64,000 nt of DNA from Bifidobacterium oedipodis (GCF_012932425.1 NZ_JAAIII010000005.1:176995-240994), one strand, 5' to 3'. Counted from the first letter of the stretch, positions 36,325 to 46,669 are shown. Notes: generated by a model from the letters alone, not told the origin. Numbers and translations are program-made.

Positions 36325-37155
36325 ATGGCTATCCGCGTTTATAAGCCGACGTCCGCAGGCCGCCGCAACGCGTCTGTGTCGGATTTCTCCGATCTGACCC
36401 GTTCCACGCCTGAGAAGTCGCTGGTTCGCAAGAACTCCAAGACCGGCGGTCGTAACTCCTACGGCCGTATCACCTCCCGCCATCGCGGTGGTGGCCACAA
36501 GCGTCAGTACCGTCTCATCGACTTCAAGCGTTGGGACAAGGACGGCGTGCCCGCCAAGGTTGCCGAGATCGAATACGATCCGAACCGTTCCGCCCGTATC
36601 GCCCTCCTGCACTTCGCAGATGGCGAGAAGCGCTACATCATCGCGCCGAAGGGTGTCAAGCAGGGCGACGTCATCGAGACTGGTGCTCAGGCTGATATCA
36701 AGCCGGGCAACAACCTGCCGCTGAAGAACATCCCGACCGGTACCGTGGTTCACGCTATTGAGCTCCGCCCGCTGGGTGGCGCCAAGATCGCTCGTTCCGC
36801 CGGCACCTCCGTCCAGCTCGTCGCCAAGGATGGCGCCTACGCCCAGCTGCGTATGCCCTCCGGCGAAATTCGCAACGTCGACGCGAACTGCCGCGCCACT
36901 GTTGGTGAGGTCGGCAACGAAGACCACGCCAACATCCAGCTTGGCAAGGCCGGCCGCGCTCGTTGGATCGGTCATCGTCCGATCACCCGTGGTGAGTCCA
37001 TGAACCCGGTCGACCACCCGCACGGCGGTCGTACCCGCGGTGGCAAGCCGCCGGTCTCCCCGTGGGGCAAGGGCGAAGTTCGTACTCGTCGTCCGAAGAA
37101 GGCTTCGAACAAGATGATTGTTCGTCGTCGTCCGAATGGCAAGAACCGCAAGTAA
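36325..37155 (+). CDS. rplB: 50S ribosomal protein L2
   Basis: 276 residues. N-terminal [20 protein letters not shown]; central [19 protein letters not shown]; the C-terminal [19 protein letters not shown] loop, with the conserved His close to the peptidyl-transferase centre, then [19 protein letters not shown]. It is separated from rplW by 36 bp. Confidence 0.97.
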   Translation: MAIRVYKPTSAGRRNASVSDFSDLTRSTPEKSLVRKNSKTGGRNSYGRITSRHRGGGHKRQYRLIDFKRWDKDGVPAKVAEIEYDPNRSARIALLHFADGEKRYIIAPKGVKQGDVIETGAQADIKPGNNLPLKNIPTGTVVHAIELRPLGGAKIARSAGTSVQLVAKDGAYAQLRMPSGEIRNVDANCRATVGEVGNEDHANIQLGKAGRARWIGHRPITRGESMNPVDHPHGGRTRGGKPPVSPWGKGEVRTRRPKKASNKMIVRRRPNGKNRK

Positions 37156-37170
37156 GGGAGTATCGAGAAG

Positions 37171-37449
37171 ATGACTCGTAGCATCAAGAAGGGCCCCTTC
37201 GTCGACGCCCACTTGCAGAAGAAAGTCGACGAGCAGAACGAGAAGGGCACCCACAACGTCATCAAGACGTGGTCCCGTCGTTCGATGATCACCCCTGATT
37301 TCATCGGACACACCTTCGCCGTTCACGATGGTCGCAAGCATGTCCCGGTGTTCGTCACCGAGGCCATGGTTGGTCACAAGCTGGGTGAGTTCGCCCCCAC
37401 GAAGACCTTCAAGGGTCACGTGAAGGACGACAAGAAAGCCCGCCGTTAA
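37171..37449 (+). CDS. rpsS: 30S ribosomal protein S19
   Basis: 92 residues: [40 protein letters not shown] and [20 protein letters not shown]. It sits in the 30S head with S13. It begins 15 bp after rplB. Confidence 0.97.
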   Translation: MTRSIKKGPFVDAHLQKKVDEQNEKGTHNVIKTWSRRSMITPDFIGHTFAVHDGRKHVPVFVTEAMVGHKLGEFAPTKTFKGHVKDDKKARR

Positions 37450-37466
37450 GGATAAGGAACAAGAAC

Positions 37467-37826
37467 ATGGAAGCTAAAGCAATCGCTCGTCACGTCCGCG
37501 TGACGCCGCGCAAGGCTCGCCGCATGGTCGACCTCATCCGCGGCAAGAAGGCGACCGAAGCCATCACCATTTTGAAGTTCGCCCCCCAGGCTGCGGCCCT
37601 GCCGGTTCGCAAGACCTTGGAGAGCGCCATCGCCAACGCTCGCACTAAGGCCGATCAGGCCGGTGAGCCGTTCCGCGAGAACGACCTGGTCATCAAGGAG
37701 ACCTACGTTGATGAAGGCGTGACCCTCAAGCGCTTCCGCGCTCGTGCTCAGGGCCGTGCTGCTCGCATCAACAAGCGCACCTCCCACATCACGGTCGTCG
37801 TGGCTAACAAGGAAGGAGCCCGCTAA
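37467..37826 (+). CDS. rplV: 50S ribosomal protein L22
   Basis: 119 residues. [20 protein letters not shown] and the exit-tunnel hairpin around [20 protein letters not shown] are diagnostic. AAGGAACAAGAAC precedes the ATG. rpsC begins 2 bp after the stop. Confidence 0.97.
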   Translation: MEAKAIARHVRVTPRKARRMVDLIRGKKATEAITILKFAPQAAALPVRKTLESAIANARTKADQAGEPFRENDLVIKETYVDEGVTLKRFRARAQGRAARINKRTSHITVVVANKEGAR

Positions 37827-37828
37827 AG

Positions 37829-38635
37829 ATGGGTCAGAAGATCAATCCGTTTGGCTACCGTCTGGGCATCACCGAGAACCACCGCTCCAAGTGGTTCTCC
37901 GATTCCAACAAGGCCGGCGAACGCTACCGCGACTTCGTCCTCGAGGATGATCAGATCCGCAAGGAGATGAGCAAGGACCTCGAGCGCGCAGGCGTGTCCC
38001 GCATCATCATCGAGCGCACCCGCGACCGCGTCCGCGTGGACATTCACACCGCCCGCCCGGGCATCGTGATCGGTCGTCGTGGCGCTGAGGCTGAGCGTGT
38101 TCGCGCCAAGCTCGAGAAGATGACCGGCAAGCAGGTTCAGCTCAACATCTTCGAAGTCAAGAACGCCGCGCTGGACGCCCAGCTCGTCGCTCAGGGCATC
38201 GCCGAGCAGCTGACCAACCGCGTCACCTTCCGTCGTGCCATGCGCAAGGCTCAGCAGGACGCCATGCGCGCCGGTGCCAAGGGTATCCGCATCAAGCTCT
38301 CCGGCCGTCTCGGCGGCGCGGAAATGAGCCGTTCCGAGTTCTACCGCGAGGGCCGCGTTCCGCTGCAGACCCTCCGTGCCCTCATCGATTACGGCTTCTT
38401 CGAGGCCAAGACCACCTACGGCCGTATCGGCGTGAAGGTGTGGATCTACAAGGGCGATATGACCGAATCCGAGTTCGAAGAGCAGCAGGCTGCCCAGAAC
38501 AACCGTCAGGGCCGTCGTGGCGGTGATCGCCGTCCGCGCCGTGGCAACCGTCAGGCCGCAGCCCAGGCCAACGCCGAGGCCCCCAAGGCCGAAGCTCCGG
38601 CCCAGGCCGCTGAAGCTGCAGAAACTAAGGAGTGA
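37829..38635 (+). CDS. rpsC: 30S ribosomal protein S3
   Basis: 268 residues. [20 protein letters not shown] opens the protein; the KH domain has [40 protein letters not shown] and [10 protein letters not shown] close the core. A C-terminal extension of about 50 residues ([15 protein letters not shown], then Ala/Glu-rich) is typical of actinobacteria and absent from E. coli S3. Confidence 0.97.
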   Translation: MGQKINPFGYRLGITENHRSKWFSDSNKAGERYRDFVLEDDQIRKEMSKDLERAGVSRIIIERTRDRVRVDIHTARPGIVIGRRGAEAERVRAKLEKMTGKQVQLNIFEVKNAALDAQLVAQGIAEQLTNRVTFRRAMRKAQQDAMRAGAKGIRIKLSGRLGGAEMSRSEFYREGRVPLQTLRALIDYGFFEAKTTYGRIGVKVWIYKGDMTESEFEEQQAAQNNRQGRRGGDRRPRRGNRQAAAQANAEAPKAEAPAQAAEAAETKE

Positions 38636-38641
38636 GCAAGA

Positions 38642-39061
38642 ATGCTTATCCCCAAGAGGACTAAGTACCGCAAGCAGCACCGTCCTGTGCGCTCTGGCAT
38701 GTCCAAGGGCGGCAACGAGATCAACTTCGGTGATTTCGCCATCCAGGCTCTGGCTCCGGCCTACGTGACCAACCGCCAGATCGAAGCCGCTCGTATCGCC
38801 ATGACCCGCTACATCAAGCGTGGCGGTCGTGTGTGGATCACCATCTTCCCGGATCGCCCGCTGACCAAGCACGCTCTTGGTGCTCGAATGGGTTCCGGTA
38901 AGGGTGCCCCCGAGTTCTGGGTCGCCAACGTTCGCCCCGGTCGCGTGATGTTCGAAATCGGCGGCGTGTCTGAGGATGTCGCTCGCGAGGCTCTGCGCCG
39001 CGCTATCGACAAGCTCCCCATGAAGTGCCGTGTTATCGCTCGTGAAGGTGGTGATATCTGA
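38642..39061 (+). CDS. rplP: 50S ribosomal protein L16
   Basis: 139 residues. [20 protein letters not shown] at the start; [41 protein letters not shown]16 helps form the A-site tRNA contact. The final base of the stop overlaps the rpmC ATG (TGATG). Confidence 0.97.
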   Translation: MLIPKRTKYRKQHRPVRSGMSKGGNEINFGDFAIQALAPAYVTNRQIEAARIAMTRYIKRGGRVWITIFPDRPLTKHALGARMGSGKGAPEFWVANVRPGRVMFEIGGVSEDVAREALRRAIDKLPMKCRVIAREGGDI

Positions 39062-39312
39062 TGGCAATCGGTACCGCTGATTACTCCATCAAGAATCTCA
39101 ACGAGAAGACCAATGAGGAGATTGAGGGCTTCCTGAAGAAGTCCAAGGAAGAGCTGTTCAACCTGCGCTTCCAGCACGCCACTGGTCAGCTCGAGAACAC
39201 TGCCCGTCTCAAGGCCGTCAAGCGCGACATCGCCCGCATGTACACCGTGCTGCGCGAACGCGAGCTTGGCATCGGTCAGGAGCCGGCCGCTACGGAAGCT
39301 AAGGAGAACTGA
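39061..39312 (+). CDS. rpmC: 50S ribosomal protein L29
   Basis: 83 residues, two long helices: [20 protein letters not shown] and [20 protein letters not shown], then [15 protein letters not shown] short acidic tail ([10 protein letters not shown]) is an extension relative to many L29 proteins. It overlaps rplP by one base, implying translational coupling. Confidence 0.96.
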   Translation: MAIGTADYSIKNLNEKTNEEIEGFLKKSKEELFNLRFQHATGQLENTARLKAVKRDIARMYTVLRERELGIGQEPAATEAKEN

Positions 39313-39314
39313 TC

Positions 39315-39575
39315 ATGGCTGAAGAGCGCAATTTCCGCAAGGTTCGCCGCGGCTATGTCGTGTCCGATGCCATGGACAAGACCATCGCCGTTGAGCTCGA
39401 AAAGCGTTCGACCCACCCGCTGTACGGCAAGGTCGTTCGTTCCACCAAGAAGGTCAAGGCCCATGATGAACACAACGAAGCCCACGTTGGCGACCTTGTG
39501 AGTATTATGGAGACTCGGCCTCTGAGCAAGACCAAGCGCTGGCGTCTCGAATCCATTATCGAGCGCGCCAAGTAA
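39315..39575 (+). CDS. rpsQ: 30S ribosomal protein S17
   Basis: 86 residues: [60 protein letters not shown]. Primary 16S rRNA binder. It starts 2 bp after rpmC; the operon then has a 103-bp gap with a hairpin. Confidence 0.97.
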   Translation: MAEERNFRKVRRGYVVSDAMDKTIAVELEKRSTHPLYGKVVRSTKKVKAHDEHNEAHVGDLVSIMETRPLSKTKRWRLESIIERAK

Positions 39576-39604
39576 GTAAAGTTCGGCAAGGCTCCGCGTA
39601 CATT

Positions 39605-39641
39605 GCGGCACTCTTGGCCCCTTAAGGGCGGGGAGTGCCGC
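39605..39641 (+). terminator. Intra-operon stem-loop between rpsQ and rplN
   Basis: GCGGCACTC (39605-39613) pairs with GAGTGCCGC (39633-39641); an inner GCCC/GGGC stem adds stability. No T tract follows, so it may be an attenuator, a processing site or a regulatory structure rather than a full terminator. Confidence 0.6.
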
Positions 39642-39678
39642 AGTGTGCGGGGAGAACCAGCTCGGCTAAGGAGAATCA

Positions 39679-40047
39679 ATGATTCAGCAGGAAACGCGGC
39701 TTCATGTCGCCGACAACACGGGTGCGAAGGAACTCCTCGCCATCCGAGTGCTCGGCGGATCGAAGCGACGCTATGCCGGCATCGGCGACGTGATCGTCGC
39801 CTCCGTCAAGGACGCCATTCCTGGCGGGTCGGTCAAGAAGGGCGACGTGGTTAAGGCTGTCGTCGTCCGTACTGTCAAGGAATCCCGCCGTGCGGATGGT
39901 TCCTACATCAAGTTCGACGAGAACGCCGCCGTCATTCTCGGCTCCGGCCGTGAACCGAAGGGCACTCGTATCTTCGGACCGGTTGGTCGTGAACTGCGCG
40001 AGCACAAGTTCATGAAGATCGTGTCCCTCGCCCCGGAGGTGATCTGA
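39679..40047 (+). CDS. rplN: 50S ribosomal protein L14
   Basis: 122 residues: [60 protein letters not shown] and [27 protein letters not shown] lies upstream. First gene of the spc-like segment. Confidence 0.97.
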
Positions 40048-40048
40048 G

Positions 40049-40384
40049 ATGGTAGCCAAGATCAAGAGCGGCGACCTCGTTAAGGTCATCCGCGGCAAGG
40101 ATAAGGGCAAGGAAGGCACCGTCAAGCAGGTGCTGCCCAACGATCGACTGATCGTCGAAGGCGTGCAGATCGTCAAGAAGCACGTTCGCGCCACCCAGCA
40201 GGGCCAGCAGGCCGGCATCGTCTCCGTCGAGGCGCCGATCCATCGCTCCAACGTGATGGTCGTCGATCCGGAGACCAAGCAGCCGACCCGCGTTGGCGTT
40301 ATCGTCAAGGAAGAGGCGCGTGACGGCAAGGTCAAGACCGTGCGCGTGCGCGTCGCCAAGAAGTCCGGAAAGGAGCTGGCATGA
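40049..40384 (+). CDS. rplX: 50S ribosomal protein L24
   Basis: 111 residues with the KOW motif [20 protein letters not shown], then [20 protein letters not shown] and [20 protein letters not shown]. Initiator of 50S assembly. Its stop overlaps the rplE ATG by 4 bp. Confidence 0.97.
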   Translation: MVAKIKSGDLVKVIRGKDKGKEGTVKQVLPNDRLIVEGVQIVKKHVRATQQGQQAGIVSVEAPIHRSNVMVVDPETKQPTRVGVIVKEEARDGKVKTVRVRVAKKSGKELA

Positions 40385-40953
40385 CCGATACTACTGTCGA
40401 AGCGCCGGCCACCCCGCGCTTGAAGGTCAAGTACAACGAGCAGATCATCCCTGAGCTCGAGAAGGAGTTCGGTTACTCCAACCCGATGCAGATCGCTCGC
40501 GTCCAGAAGATTGTCGTCTCCATGGGTGTGGGTGCCGCTGCCCGCGACTCCAAGCTCATCGAAGGCGCTGTCAAGGATCTGACCCTGATCACCGGCCAGA
40601 AGCCGAAGATCACCAAGGCCAAGAAATCCGTCGCTCAGTTCCACCTGCGTGAAGGCCAGGCCATCGGCGCATACGTCACCCTGCGTGGCGACCGTATGTG
40701 GGAATTCCTTGATCGTCTGCTGACCCTGGCGCTGCCCCGCATCCGCGACTTCCGCGGCATCAACGGCCACCAGTTCGATGGCCAGGGCAACTACAACTTT
40801 GGTCTCACCGAGCAGTCCATGTTCCACGAGATCGATCCTGATTCGATCGATCATCAGCGTGGTATGGACATCACCGTGGTGACCTCCACCAAGGACGACA
40901 AGGAAGCTTACGCGCTGCTCAAGCACCTCGGCTTCCCCTTCAAGGAGAACTGA
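40381..40953 (+). CDS. rplE: 50S ribosomal protein L5
   Basis: 190 residues: [80 protein letters not shown]. Binds 5S rRNA and contacts P-site tRNA. It overlaps rplX by 4 bp. Confidence 0.97.
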   Translation: MTDTTVEAPATPRLKVKYNEQIIPELEKEFGYSNPMQIARVQKIVVSMGVGAAARDSKLIEGAVKDLTLITGQKPKITKAKKSVAQFHLREGQAIGAYVTLRGDRMWEFLDRLLTLALPRIRDFRGINGHQFDGQGNYNFGLTEQSMFHEIDPDSIDHQRGMDITVVTSTKDDKEAYALLKHLGFPFKEN

Positions 40954-40954
40954 T

Positions 40955-41140
40955 ATGGCAAAAACCGCTCTGAAGAACAAGGCGGCCGCAAAGCCGAAGT
41001 TCAAGGTGCGCGCCTACACGCGCTGCCAGGTCTGCGGTCGTCCCCACTCCGTCTACCGCAAGTTCGGCCTGTGCCGCATCTGCCTTCGCGAGAAGGCCCA
41101 CCGCGGCGAGCTGCCCGGAGTTACGAAGTCCAGTTGGTAA
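40955..41140 (+). CDS. rpsZ: 30S ribosomal protein S14, zinc type
   Basis: 61-residue C+ form with two CxxC pairs, [11 protein letters not shown] and [11 protein letters not shown], binding one zinc. The short zinc version distinguishes it from the longer C- paralogue that some actinobacteria also keep. It starts 1 bp after rplE. Confidence 0.96.
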   Translation: MAKTALKNKAAAKPKFKVRAYTRCQVCGRPHSVYRKFGLCRICLREKAHRGELPGVTKSSW

Positions 41141-41157
41141 ACATCGACGCTGAAGGT

Positions 41158-41200
41158 CCGCGGCCCCAGACTTCCCTGCACTAGGGGAGCGGGGCGGCGG
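41158..41200 (+). promoter_or_regulatory. Long stem-loop before rpsH
   Basis: CCGCGGCCCC (41158-41167) pairs with GGGGCGGCGG (41191-41200), one mismatch; inner CTTCCC/GGGGAG extends it. It fills the gap between rpsZ and rpsH. In E. coli the S8 repressor site of this operon overlaps the start of rplE; a similar role here is speculative. Confidence 0.5.
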
Positions 41201-41231
41201 AAACCACGGCGAGAAAGGGCAACAAGCCCAA

Positions 41232-41630
41232 ATGACAATGACAGATCCGATCGCAGACATGCTCACGCGTCTGCGTAACGCGAGCGCGGCCAAGCACGAA
41301 ACCGTGGATATGCCGTACTCCAAGTTCAAGGCGAACATCGCCGAGATCCTGAAGCGCGAAGGCTTTATCAAGGACTTCTCCGCTAAGGAAGCCAAGGTCG
41401 GCCAGACTCTTGAGGTCACCCTCAAGTACGGTCCGAACGGTGAGCGTTCCATTCAGGGCATCAAGCGCATCTCCAAGCCGGGCCTTCGTCGTTACGCGAA
41501 GTCCGACTCCCTGCCGATGCCGCTCGGTGGTCTGGGTATCGCCATCATCTCGACCTCCTCGGGACTGCTGACTCAGAAGGAATGCCTCGACCGAGGCATT
41601 GGCGGCGAAATTGTCGCCTACGTGTGGTGA
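41232..41630 (+). CDS. rpsH: 30S ribosomal protein S8
   Basis: 132 residues: [72 protein letters not shown] 41232 and ATG 41238 are both possible starts. Primary 16S binder. Confidence 0.97.
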   Translation: MTMTDPIADMLTRLRNASAAKHETVDMPYSKFKANIAEILKREGFIKDFSAKEAKVGQTLEVTLKYGPNGERSIQGIKRISKPGLRRYAKSDSLPMPLGGLGIAIISTSSGLLTQKECLDRGIGGEIVAYVW

Positions 41631-41647
41631 GAAAGGAGAGCTGAAAC

Positions 41648-42187
41648 ATGGCATCGCATATTGGTAAGCTCCCCATCGCCATCCCTGCTGGCGTTGAAGT
41701 CAAGATCGAAGGTCAGTCCTTCTCCGCCAAGGGCGCGAAGGGCACTGACTCCTACGAGATCCCGGAAGGCATCACCGCTGCCGTCGAAGGCAACGAGATC
41801 GTCCTCACCCCGGCTGATGACCTGCGTCCGACCCGTGCCAAGCACGGTCTGGCCCGCTCCATCATGGCCGGCATGGTCAAGGGTGTGCACGATGGCTACT
41901 CCAAGACCCTTGAGATCGTCGGCACCGGTTACCGCGCCGTCGCCAAGGGCCAGGGCATCGAGTTCTTCCTCGGATACTCCCACACCATCACCGTCAACCC
42001 GCCCGAAGGCATCACGCTGAAGGTTACCGATCCGACCCACGTGGTCGTCGAAGGTACCGACAAGCAGGCTGTGGGTCAGGTTGCCGCCAACATCCGCAAG
42101 CTGCGCGCTCCGGAACCCTACAAGGGCAAGGGCGTCAAGTACGCCGACGAGCACATCCTGCGCAAGGCTGGAAAGGCTGGTAAGTGA
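41648..42187 (+). CDS. rplF: 50S ribosomal protein L6
   Basis: 179 residues made of two similar domains: [40 protein letters not shown], and the C-terminal signature [31 protein letters not shown] precedes the ATG. Confidence 0.97.
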   Translation: MASHIGKLPIAIPAGVEVKIEGQSFSAKGAKGTDSYEIPEGITAAVEGNEIVLTPADDLRPTRAKHGLARSIMAGMVKGVHDGYSKTLEIVGTGYRAVAKGQGIEFFLGYSHTITVNPPEGITLKVTDPTHVVVEGTDKQAVGQVAANIRKLRAPEPYKGKGVKYADEHILRKAGKAGK

Positions 42188-42188
42188 T

Positions 42189-42560
42189 ATGAGCGTCAAG
42201 ATTCTCGGAAAAGGCAAGAAGGCTGCTCTGCAGCGCCGTCATGCTCGTCTCCGCAAGCGCATCTCCGGTACCGCCGAGCGTCCGCGCCTGGTGGTCACCC
42301 GCTCCAACCGCCACATGGTTGCCCAGGTGGTCGACGACACCAAGGGCATGACCCTCGTGTCCGCCTCCACCCTGCAGGCCGACTTCGCCGGCTTCGAGGG
42401 CACCAAGGTCGAGGCCGCCAAGAAGGTCGGCGAGCTGATTGCTGAGAAGGCCAAGGCCGCCGGCATCACCGAGGTTGTGTTCGACCGCGGTGGCAACAAG
42501 TACACCGGTCGCGTCGCAGCCGTTGCTGAAGGCGCCCGTGAGGGAGGTCTGGCACTGTGA
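42189..42560 (+). CDS. rplR: 50S ribosomal protein L18
   Basis: 123 residues: [60 protein letters not shown]. 5S rRNA binder. ATG 42189 lies 1 bp after rplF; an upstream frame from 42081 is a shadow over rplF. The stop overlaps the rpsE GTG. Confidence 0.97.
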   Translation: MSVKILGKGKKAALQRRHARLRKRISGTAERPRLVVTRSNRHMVAQVVDDTKGMTLVSASTLQADFAGFEGTKVEAAKKVGELIAEKAKAAGITEVVFDRGGNKYTGRVAAVAEGAREGGLAL

Positions 42561-43291
42561 GCGACATCGAAACGAAGGAAACCCAAGTGGCTGAAGAAAC
42601 TCAGAACACTGCGGCAACCGAATCCAACAACGAGGATCGTCGCGGCAACCGTCGTGGCAACCGCGGTGAAGGCCGTCGCGGCGAGCGTCGCAACCGTCGT
42701 GAAGAGAACCACGGCGACGAGCTGCTCGATCGCGTGGTGACCATCAACCGCGTGTCCAAGACCCACAAGGGTGGTCGTACGTTCAGCTTCGCCGCCCTCG
42801 TGGTGGTCGGCGACGGCAACGGCACCGTGGGTGTCGGCTACGGCAAGTCCCGTGAAGTTCCTGCCGCTATCGCCAAGGGCCAGCTCGACGCCAAGAAGCA
42901 CATGTTCACTGTGCCTCGCGTCCGCGGCACCATCACCCACCCGGTTCAGGGTCACGACGCCGCCGGCACTGTGCTGCTGCGTCCGGCCGCCCCGGGTACC
43001 GGTGTAATCGCCGGCGGTTCCGTGCGCGCCGTCATGGAGTGCGCAGGCATCACCGACGTGCTGTCCAAGTCCATGGGTTCCGCCACCGCGGTTAACGTGG
43101 TGCGCGCCACCGTGGATGCCCTCAAGCAGCTCGAAGAGCCCGAAGAGATCGCCGCCCGTCGTGGCCTGGCCCTCAACGAGGTTGCTCCCGATGCCCTGCT
43201 GCGCGCTCGCGCCGCCGGCATCGCCGAGGCCCGCAAGGCTCGTGAAGAGGCTGCCGCCAAGGCCGCCCAAGCGCAGAAGGATGGTGAGTGA
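42557..43291 (+). CDS. rpsE: 30S ribosomal protein S5
   Basis: 244 residues, longer than E. coli S5 because of a 50-residue N-terminal extension (acidic, then [20 protein letters not shown]) and an Ala-rich C-terminus. Core: [63 protein letters not shown] 42557 overlaps the rplR stop. S5 is the classic substrate of RimJ. Confidence 0.96.
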   Translation: MSDIETKETQVAEETQNTAATESNNEDRRGNRRGNRGEGRRGERRNRREENHGDELLDRVVTINRVSKTHKGGRTFSFAALVVVGDGNGTVGVGYGKSREVPAAIAKGQLDAKKHMFTVPRVRGTITHPVQGHDAAGTVLLRPAAPGTGVIAGGSVRAVMECAGITDVLSKSMGSATAVNVVRATVDALKQLEEPEEIAARRGLALNEVAPDALLRARAAGIAEARKAREEAAAKAAQAQKDGE

Positions 43292-43293
43292 GC

Positions 43294-43476
43294 ATGGCTA
43301 ACCTGAAGATTACGCTGCACCACGGCCTCGTGAACCGTACGCCGAAGCAGCGCGCCACCGCGCACACCCTCGGCCTCAACAAGATCGGCAAGACCGTGAT
43401 TCGCGAGGACACCCCGGCCAACCGTGGTCTGGTGAACGTGGTGCGTCACCTGGTCACCGTCGAGGAGGTTGACTGA
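43294..43476 (+). CDS. rpmD: 50S ribosomal protein L30
   Basis: 60 residues: [43 protein letters not shown] 43294 is taken because L30 proteins begin with this strand; GTG 43288 is in frame. It begins 2 bp after the rpsE stop. Confidence 0.95.
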   Translation: MANLKITLHHGLVNRTPKQRATAHTLGLNKIGKTVIREDTPANRGLVNVVRHLVTVEEVD

Positions 43477-43478
43477 TT

Positions 43479-43931
43479 ATGGCAGATAACGAAATCCTGC
43501 AGATGCACGATCTGAAGCCTGCCCCGGGTGCCAACAAGGACCGCATTCGTGTGGGCCGTGGTGAAGGCTCCAAGGGTAAGACCTCTGGTCGTGGCGCCAA
43601 GGGTCAGACCAAGCGCAACCACGTGCGTCCGGGCTTTGAAGGCGGCCAGCTGCCGACCTACATGCGCCTGCCGAAGCTGCGTGGCTTCAAGAACCCGTTC
43701 AAGACCGAGTTCCAGGTCATCAACATCGCTCGTCTGGTCGAGGTCTTCCCGGCCGGCGGCGAAGTGACCGTCGAAGAGCTCGTCGCCAAGGGCGCCGTGC
43801 GCAACGGCTACCCGGTGAAGGTTCTGGGCGATGGCGAGACCACCGTGGCATTCACCCTCAAGGGCATCAAGGCTTCGGCTTCCGCCAAGGCCAAGATCGA
43901 AGCCGCTGGCGGCTCTGTCTCCGAGGACTAA
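43479..43931 (+). CDS. rplO: 50S ribosomal protein L15
   Basis: 150 residues: LKPAPGANKDRIRVGRGEGS, KTSGRGAKGQTKRNHVRPGF, EGGQLPTYMRLPKLRGFKNP, and a C-terminal KIEAAGGSVSED. It ends the spc segment before the terminator at 43960. Confidence 0.97.
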   Translation: MADNEILQMHDLKPAPGANKDRIRVGRGEGSKGKTSGRGAKGQTKRNHVRPGFEGGQLPTYMRLPKLRGFKNPFKTEFQVINIARLVEVFPAGGEVTVEELVAKGAVRNGYPVKVLGDGETTVAFTLKGIKASASAKAKIEAAGGSVSED

Positions 43932-43959
43932 AATCCACGGGGATGACCCAAGCATAGAA

Positions 43960-43997
43960 GTTACCCCCGCCCGCATTTGATCGCGGACGGGGGTAAC
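43960..43997 (+). terminator. Terminator after rplO
   Basis: GTTACCCCCG (43960-43969) pairs with CGGGGGTAAC (43988-43997), with an inner CCGC/GCGG. It sits 28 bp past rplO, so secY is probably expressed from its own promoter. Confidence 0.85.
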
Positions 43998-44311
43998 GTC
44001 GTCTTTGCGCCCATACAGCGCCTATGCGCACATCTCGTTGCCATGCAACGCAAATCATCGGCATATCGCCAGTCCTGTCATCAACGGACAACCCCCGTCA
44101 TTCTGAACGCGGCGGAATATCATCCATCTCTCGCGGCTGGAAGGTGCTTCACTGCCGTTCAGCATGACGATATCGTATCGTTCATGAACATCCAGTACAC
44201 AGCAAACATTTACGAGACGTTCAGTGCCATAAGTAGGCACGTTAGACTATGCTCGTTCGATAGTTTGTGTATTTTCAATCACTCCGGGTGTGTTATAGGG
44301 AGGAAACTCAG
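43998..44311. other. rplO-secY gap with REP-like dyad
   Basis: CGTCATTCTGAACG (44096-44109) and CGTTCAGCATGACG (44156-44169) are near-perfect inverted arms 46 bp apart, of the interspersed GTCATTCTGA family. A secY promoter is expected near 44240-44290. No gene is seen. Confidence 0.5.
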
Positions 44312-45649
44312 GTGAGGACACTAATCCAGGCCCTGAAGACCAAGGAACTGAGGAAGAAGATTCTCTTCGTCCTCTTCATCATCATTATTTATCGCATCGG
44401 TTCGTTCATCCCCACCCCGGGTGTGGACTACAACGTGGTCAACGAATGCATGGCCAAGATGGGCTCCGGCAGCCAGGAGAACTTCATCGGACTGGTGAAC
44501 CTGTTCTCCGGTGGTGCCATGCTCCAGCTGTCCATCTTCGCACTGGGCGTGATGCCGTACATCACCGCATCCATTGTGATCCAGCTGCTGCGCGTGGTGA
44601 TTCCGCGCTTCGAAGCGCTGCACAAGGAAGGCCAGTCCGGTGAGGCAAAGCTCACCCAGTACACGCGTTACCTGACCATCGGCCTGGCGGTGCTTCAGTC
44701 CACCACCATTCTGGTGACCGCCCGCTCCGGCGCGCTGTTCAACTACGCCTGCGATCAGGTCATCCCCGACGGCTCCGTGTGGAACCTCGTCGTTATGGTG
44801 CTGATCATGACCGGCGGTACCGGCCTGATCATGTGGATGGCCGAATTGGTGACCGATAAGGGCATCGGCCAGGGTATGTCTGTGTTGATCTTCATGTCCA
44901 TTTGCTCCGGCTTCCTGCCGCAGCTGTGGGAGATCGGTTGGGGCACGAACGGCACCGATGGCAACTGGTGGAAGTTCGGCATCGTCGTGGGCGTGCTGGT
45001 CGTTATCCTCATCTTCGTTGACTTCGTGGAACTGTCGCAGCGTCGTATCCCGGTGCAGTACACCCGCCGTATGATCGGCCGCAAGATGTACGGTGGCTCC
45101 TCCACCTACCTACCGCTGAAGGTCAATATGTCTGGCGTTATCCCGCCGATCTTCGCCTCCTCGATCCTGGCCATCCCGACTCTGATCGCCCAGTTCGGCG
45201 ACTCTGATCAGGCATGGGTCAAGTGGATCAACTCCAACCTGGCGAACACCACCAGCGTGTGGTACATCGCGCTGTACGCGCTGATGATCGTGTTCTTCTG
45301 CTTCTTCTACACGTCGATCACGTTCAACCCGGACGAGACCGCCGACAACATGAAGCAGTACGGTGGCTTCATCCCCGGCATCCGCGCCGGCAACGCCACC
45401 AGCCGCTACCTGACTTATGTGATGAACCGACTCAACACCGTCGGTGCCGTCTACCTGCTGTTCGTGGCCCTGATCCCGACCGTGCTGATCATGGCTCTCG
45501 GCCTCAACACCCAGCTGCCGTTCGGTGGCACCACCATCCTGATCATCGCGGGCGTCGGCCTCGACACCCTGCGTCAGGCCAAGGCCCAGACCGAGCAGTT
45601 CCAGTACGCCGGATTCCTGTTCGAGAACACGAGCCACACCGAGGGCTGA
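44312..45649 (+). CDS. secY: Preprotein translocase subunit SecY
   Basis: 445 residues, ten spans forming the protein-conducting channel. ALKTKELRKKILFVLFIIII is TM1 with its basic lead; FIPTPGVDY, ARSGALFNYACDQVIPDGSV, VDFVELSQRRIPVQYTRRMI (ribosome-contact loop) and PLKVNMSGVIPPIFASSILA are SecY hallmarks. GTG 44312 has GGGAGG (44298-44303) 8 nt upstream; the frame from 44267 has no ribosome site. Confidence 0.96.
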   Translation: MRTLIQALKTKELRKKILFVLFIIIIYRIGSFIPTPGVDYNVVNECMAKMGSGSQENFIGLVNLFSGGAMLQLSIFALGVMPYITASIVIQLLRVVIPRFEALHKEGQSGEAKLTQYTRYLTIGLAVLQSTTILVTARSGALFNYACDQVIPDGSVWNLVVMVLIMTGGTGLIMWMAELVTDKGIGQGMSVLIFMSICSGFLPQLWEIGWGTNGTDGNWWKFGIVVGVLVVILIFVDFVELSQRRIPVQYTRRMIGRKMYGGSSTYLPLKVNMSGVIPPIFASSILAIPTLIAQFGDSDQAWVKWINSNLANTTSVWYIALYALMIVFFCFFYTSITFNPDETADNMKQYGGFIPGIRAGNATSRYLTYVMNRLNTVGAVYLLFVALIPTVLIMALGLNTQLPFGGTTILIIAGVGLDTLRQAKAQTEQFQYAGFLFENTSHTEG

Positions 45650-45703
45650 GGCTCTCAACCCACAACCATTCAGTAATCCAATTACGTGCAAAGGAAAACC
45701 ATC

Positions 45704-46270
45704 ATGCGCATGTTGATCATGGGCCCCCAGGGCGTCGGCAAGGGCACCCAGGCCGCGCTGCTCGCCGAGCACTATGGCATCCCCACCATCTCCACCGGCG
45801 ACATCTTCCGCTACAACATCAAGAACAAGACCGAACTCGGTCTTGAAGCCATGAGCTACACCGACAAGGGTGAGCTGGTTCCGGACGAACTGACCAACAA
45901 GATCGTCAAGGACCGTCTGGCCATGGACGATGTCAAGAACGGTTGGATTCTCGACGGCTACCCGCGCAACGCCTCCCAGGTTGTGGCGCTGGACGCCATG
46001 CTCGAAGACCTCGGCACCCCGCTGGACGCCGTGGTTGCTCTCGACGCCAACCATGATGTGCTTATGCACCGCATGGCCAAGCGTGCCGAAGAGCAGGGCC
46101 GCACCGACGATACGCCGGAGGTCATTGCCAAGCGTCTTGAGACCTATGCCAAGGAGACCGCTCCGCTGCTGGACACCTACGCCTCGCGCGGACAGCTCGT
46201 CGCCATCGACGGCGAGGGTGACGTCGACGCCATCCAGGCCAACATCGTCGCCGCTCTCGACGCTCGCTGA
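45704..46270 (+). CDS. adk: Adenylate kinase
   Basis: 188 residues, the short type without the full LID domain, as in other actinobacteria. P-loop MGPQGVGKGTQAALLAEHYG; GIPTISTGDIFRYNI; GWILDGYPRNASQV. Catalyses AMP + ATP to 2 ADP. ATG 45704 has AAAGGA upstream. It follows secY after 54 bp, but no map (methionine aminopeptidase) gene follows. Confidence 0.95.
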   Translation: MRMLIMGPQGVGKGTQAALLAEHYGIPTISTGDIFRYNIKNKTELGLEAMSYTDKGELVPDELTNKIVKDRLAMDDVKNGWILDGYPRNASQVVALDAMLEDLGTPLDAVVALDANHDVLMHRMAKRAEEQGRTDDTPEVIAKRLETYAKETAPLLDTYASRGQLVAIDGEGDVDAIQANIVAALDAR

Positions 46271-46284
46271 ATTTAGGTACTGAT

Positions 46285-46345
46285 ACACAAGAGGGACTCC
46301 AAACCGACACGCCGTGTGCTGGTTTGGGGCCCCTCTTGTGTATTC
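46285..46345 (+). terminator. Terminator after adk
   Basis: ACACAAGAGGG (46285-46295) pairs with CCCTCTTGTGT (46331-46341) and inner CCAAACC/GGTTTGG doubles the stem, followed by ATTCTT. A strong composite hairpin that separates adk from infA. Confidence 0.93.
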
Positions 46346-46429
46346 TTGCAAGTTGGTGTGTTTTCAGGGGTAATTACGCCTCACTAAACACAACAGTGTA
46401 ATCGTCCAAAGGATAGGAACTTCAGGCGC

Positions 46430-46648
46430 ATGGCAAAAGACGGTGTGATCGAAGTCGAAGGTCAGGTAGTGGAGGCACTGCCGAACGCGATGTTCCGCGT
46501 TGAACTGGAGAACAAGCATATTGTGCTTGCTACCATCTCCGGCAAGATGCGTAAGAACTACATTCGCATCCTTCCCCAGGATCGTGTCGTACTGGAAATG
46601 AGCCCGTACGACCTCAACCGCGGACGTATTACGTACCGCTATAAGTAA
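46430..46648 (+). CDS. infA: Translation initiation factor IF-1
   Basis: 72 residues, OB fold: [60 protein letters not shown]. It binds the 30S A site. First gene of the alpha-like operon segment, followed by rpmJ after 21 bp. Confidence 0.97.
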   Translation: MAKDGVIEVEGQVVEALPNAMFRVELENKHIVLATISGKMRKNYIRILPQDRVVLEMSPYDLNRGRITYRYK

Positions 46649-46669
46649 AGGTACAAGTAAAGGAAAACC

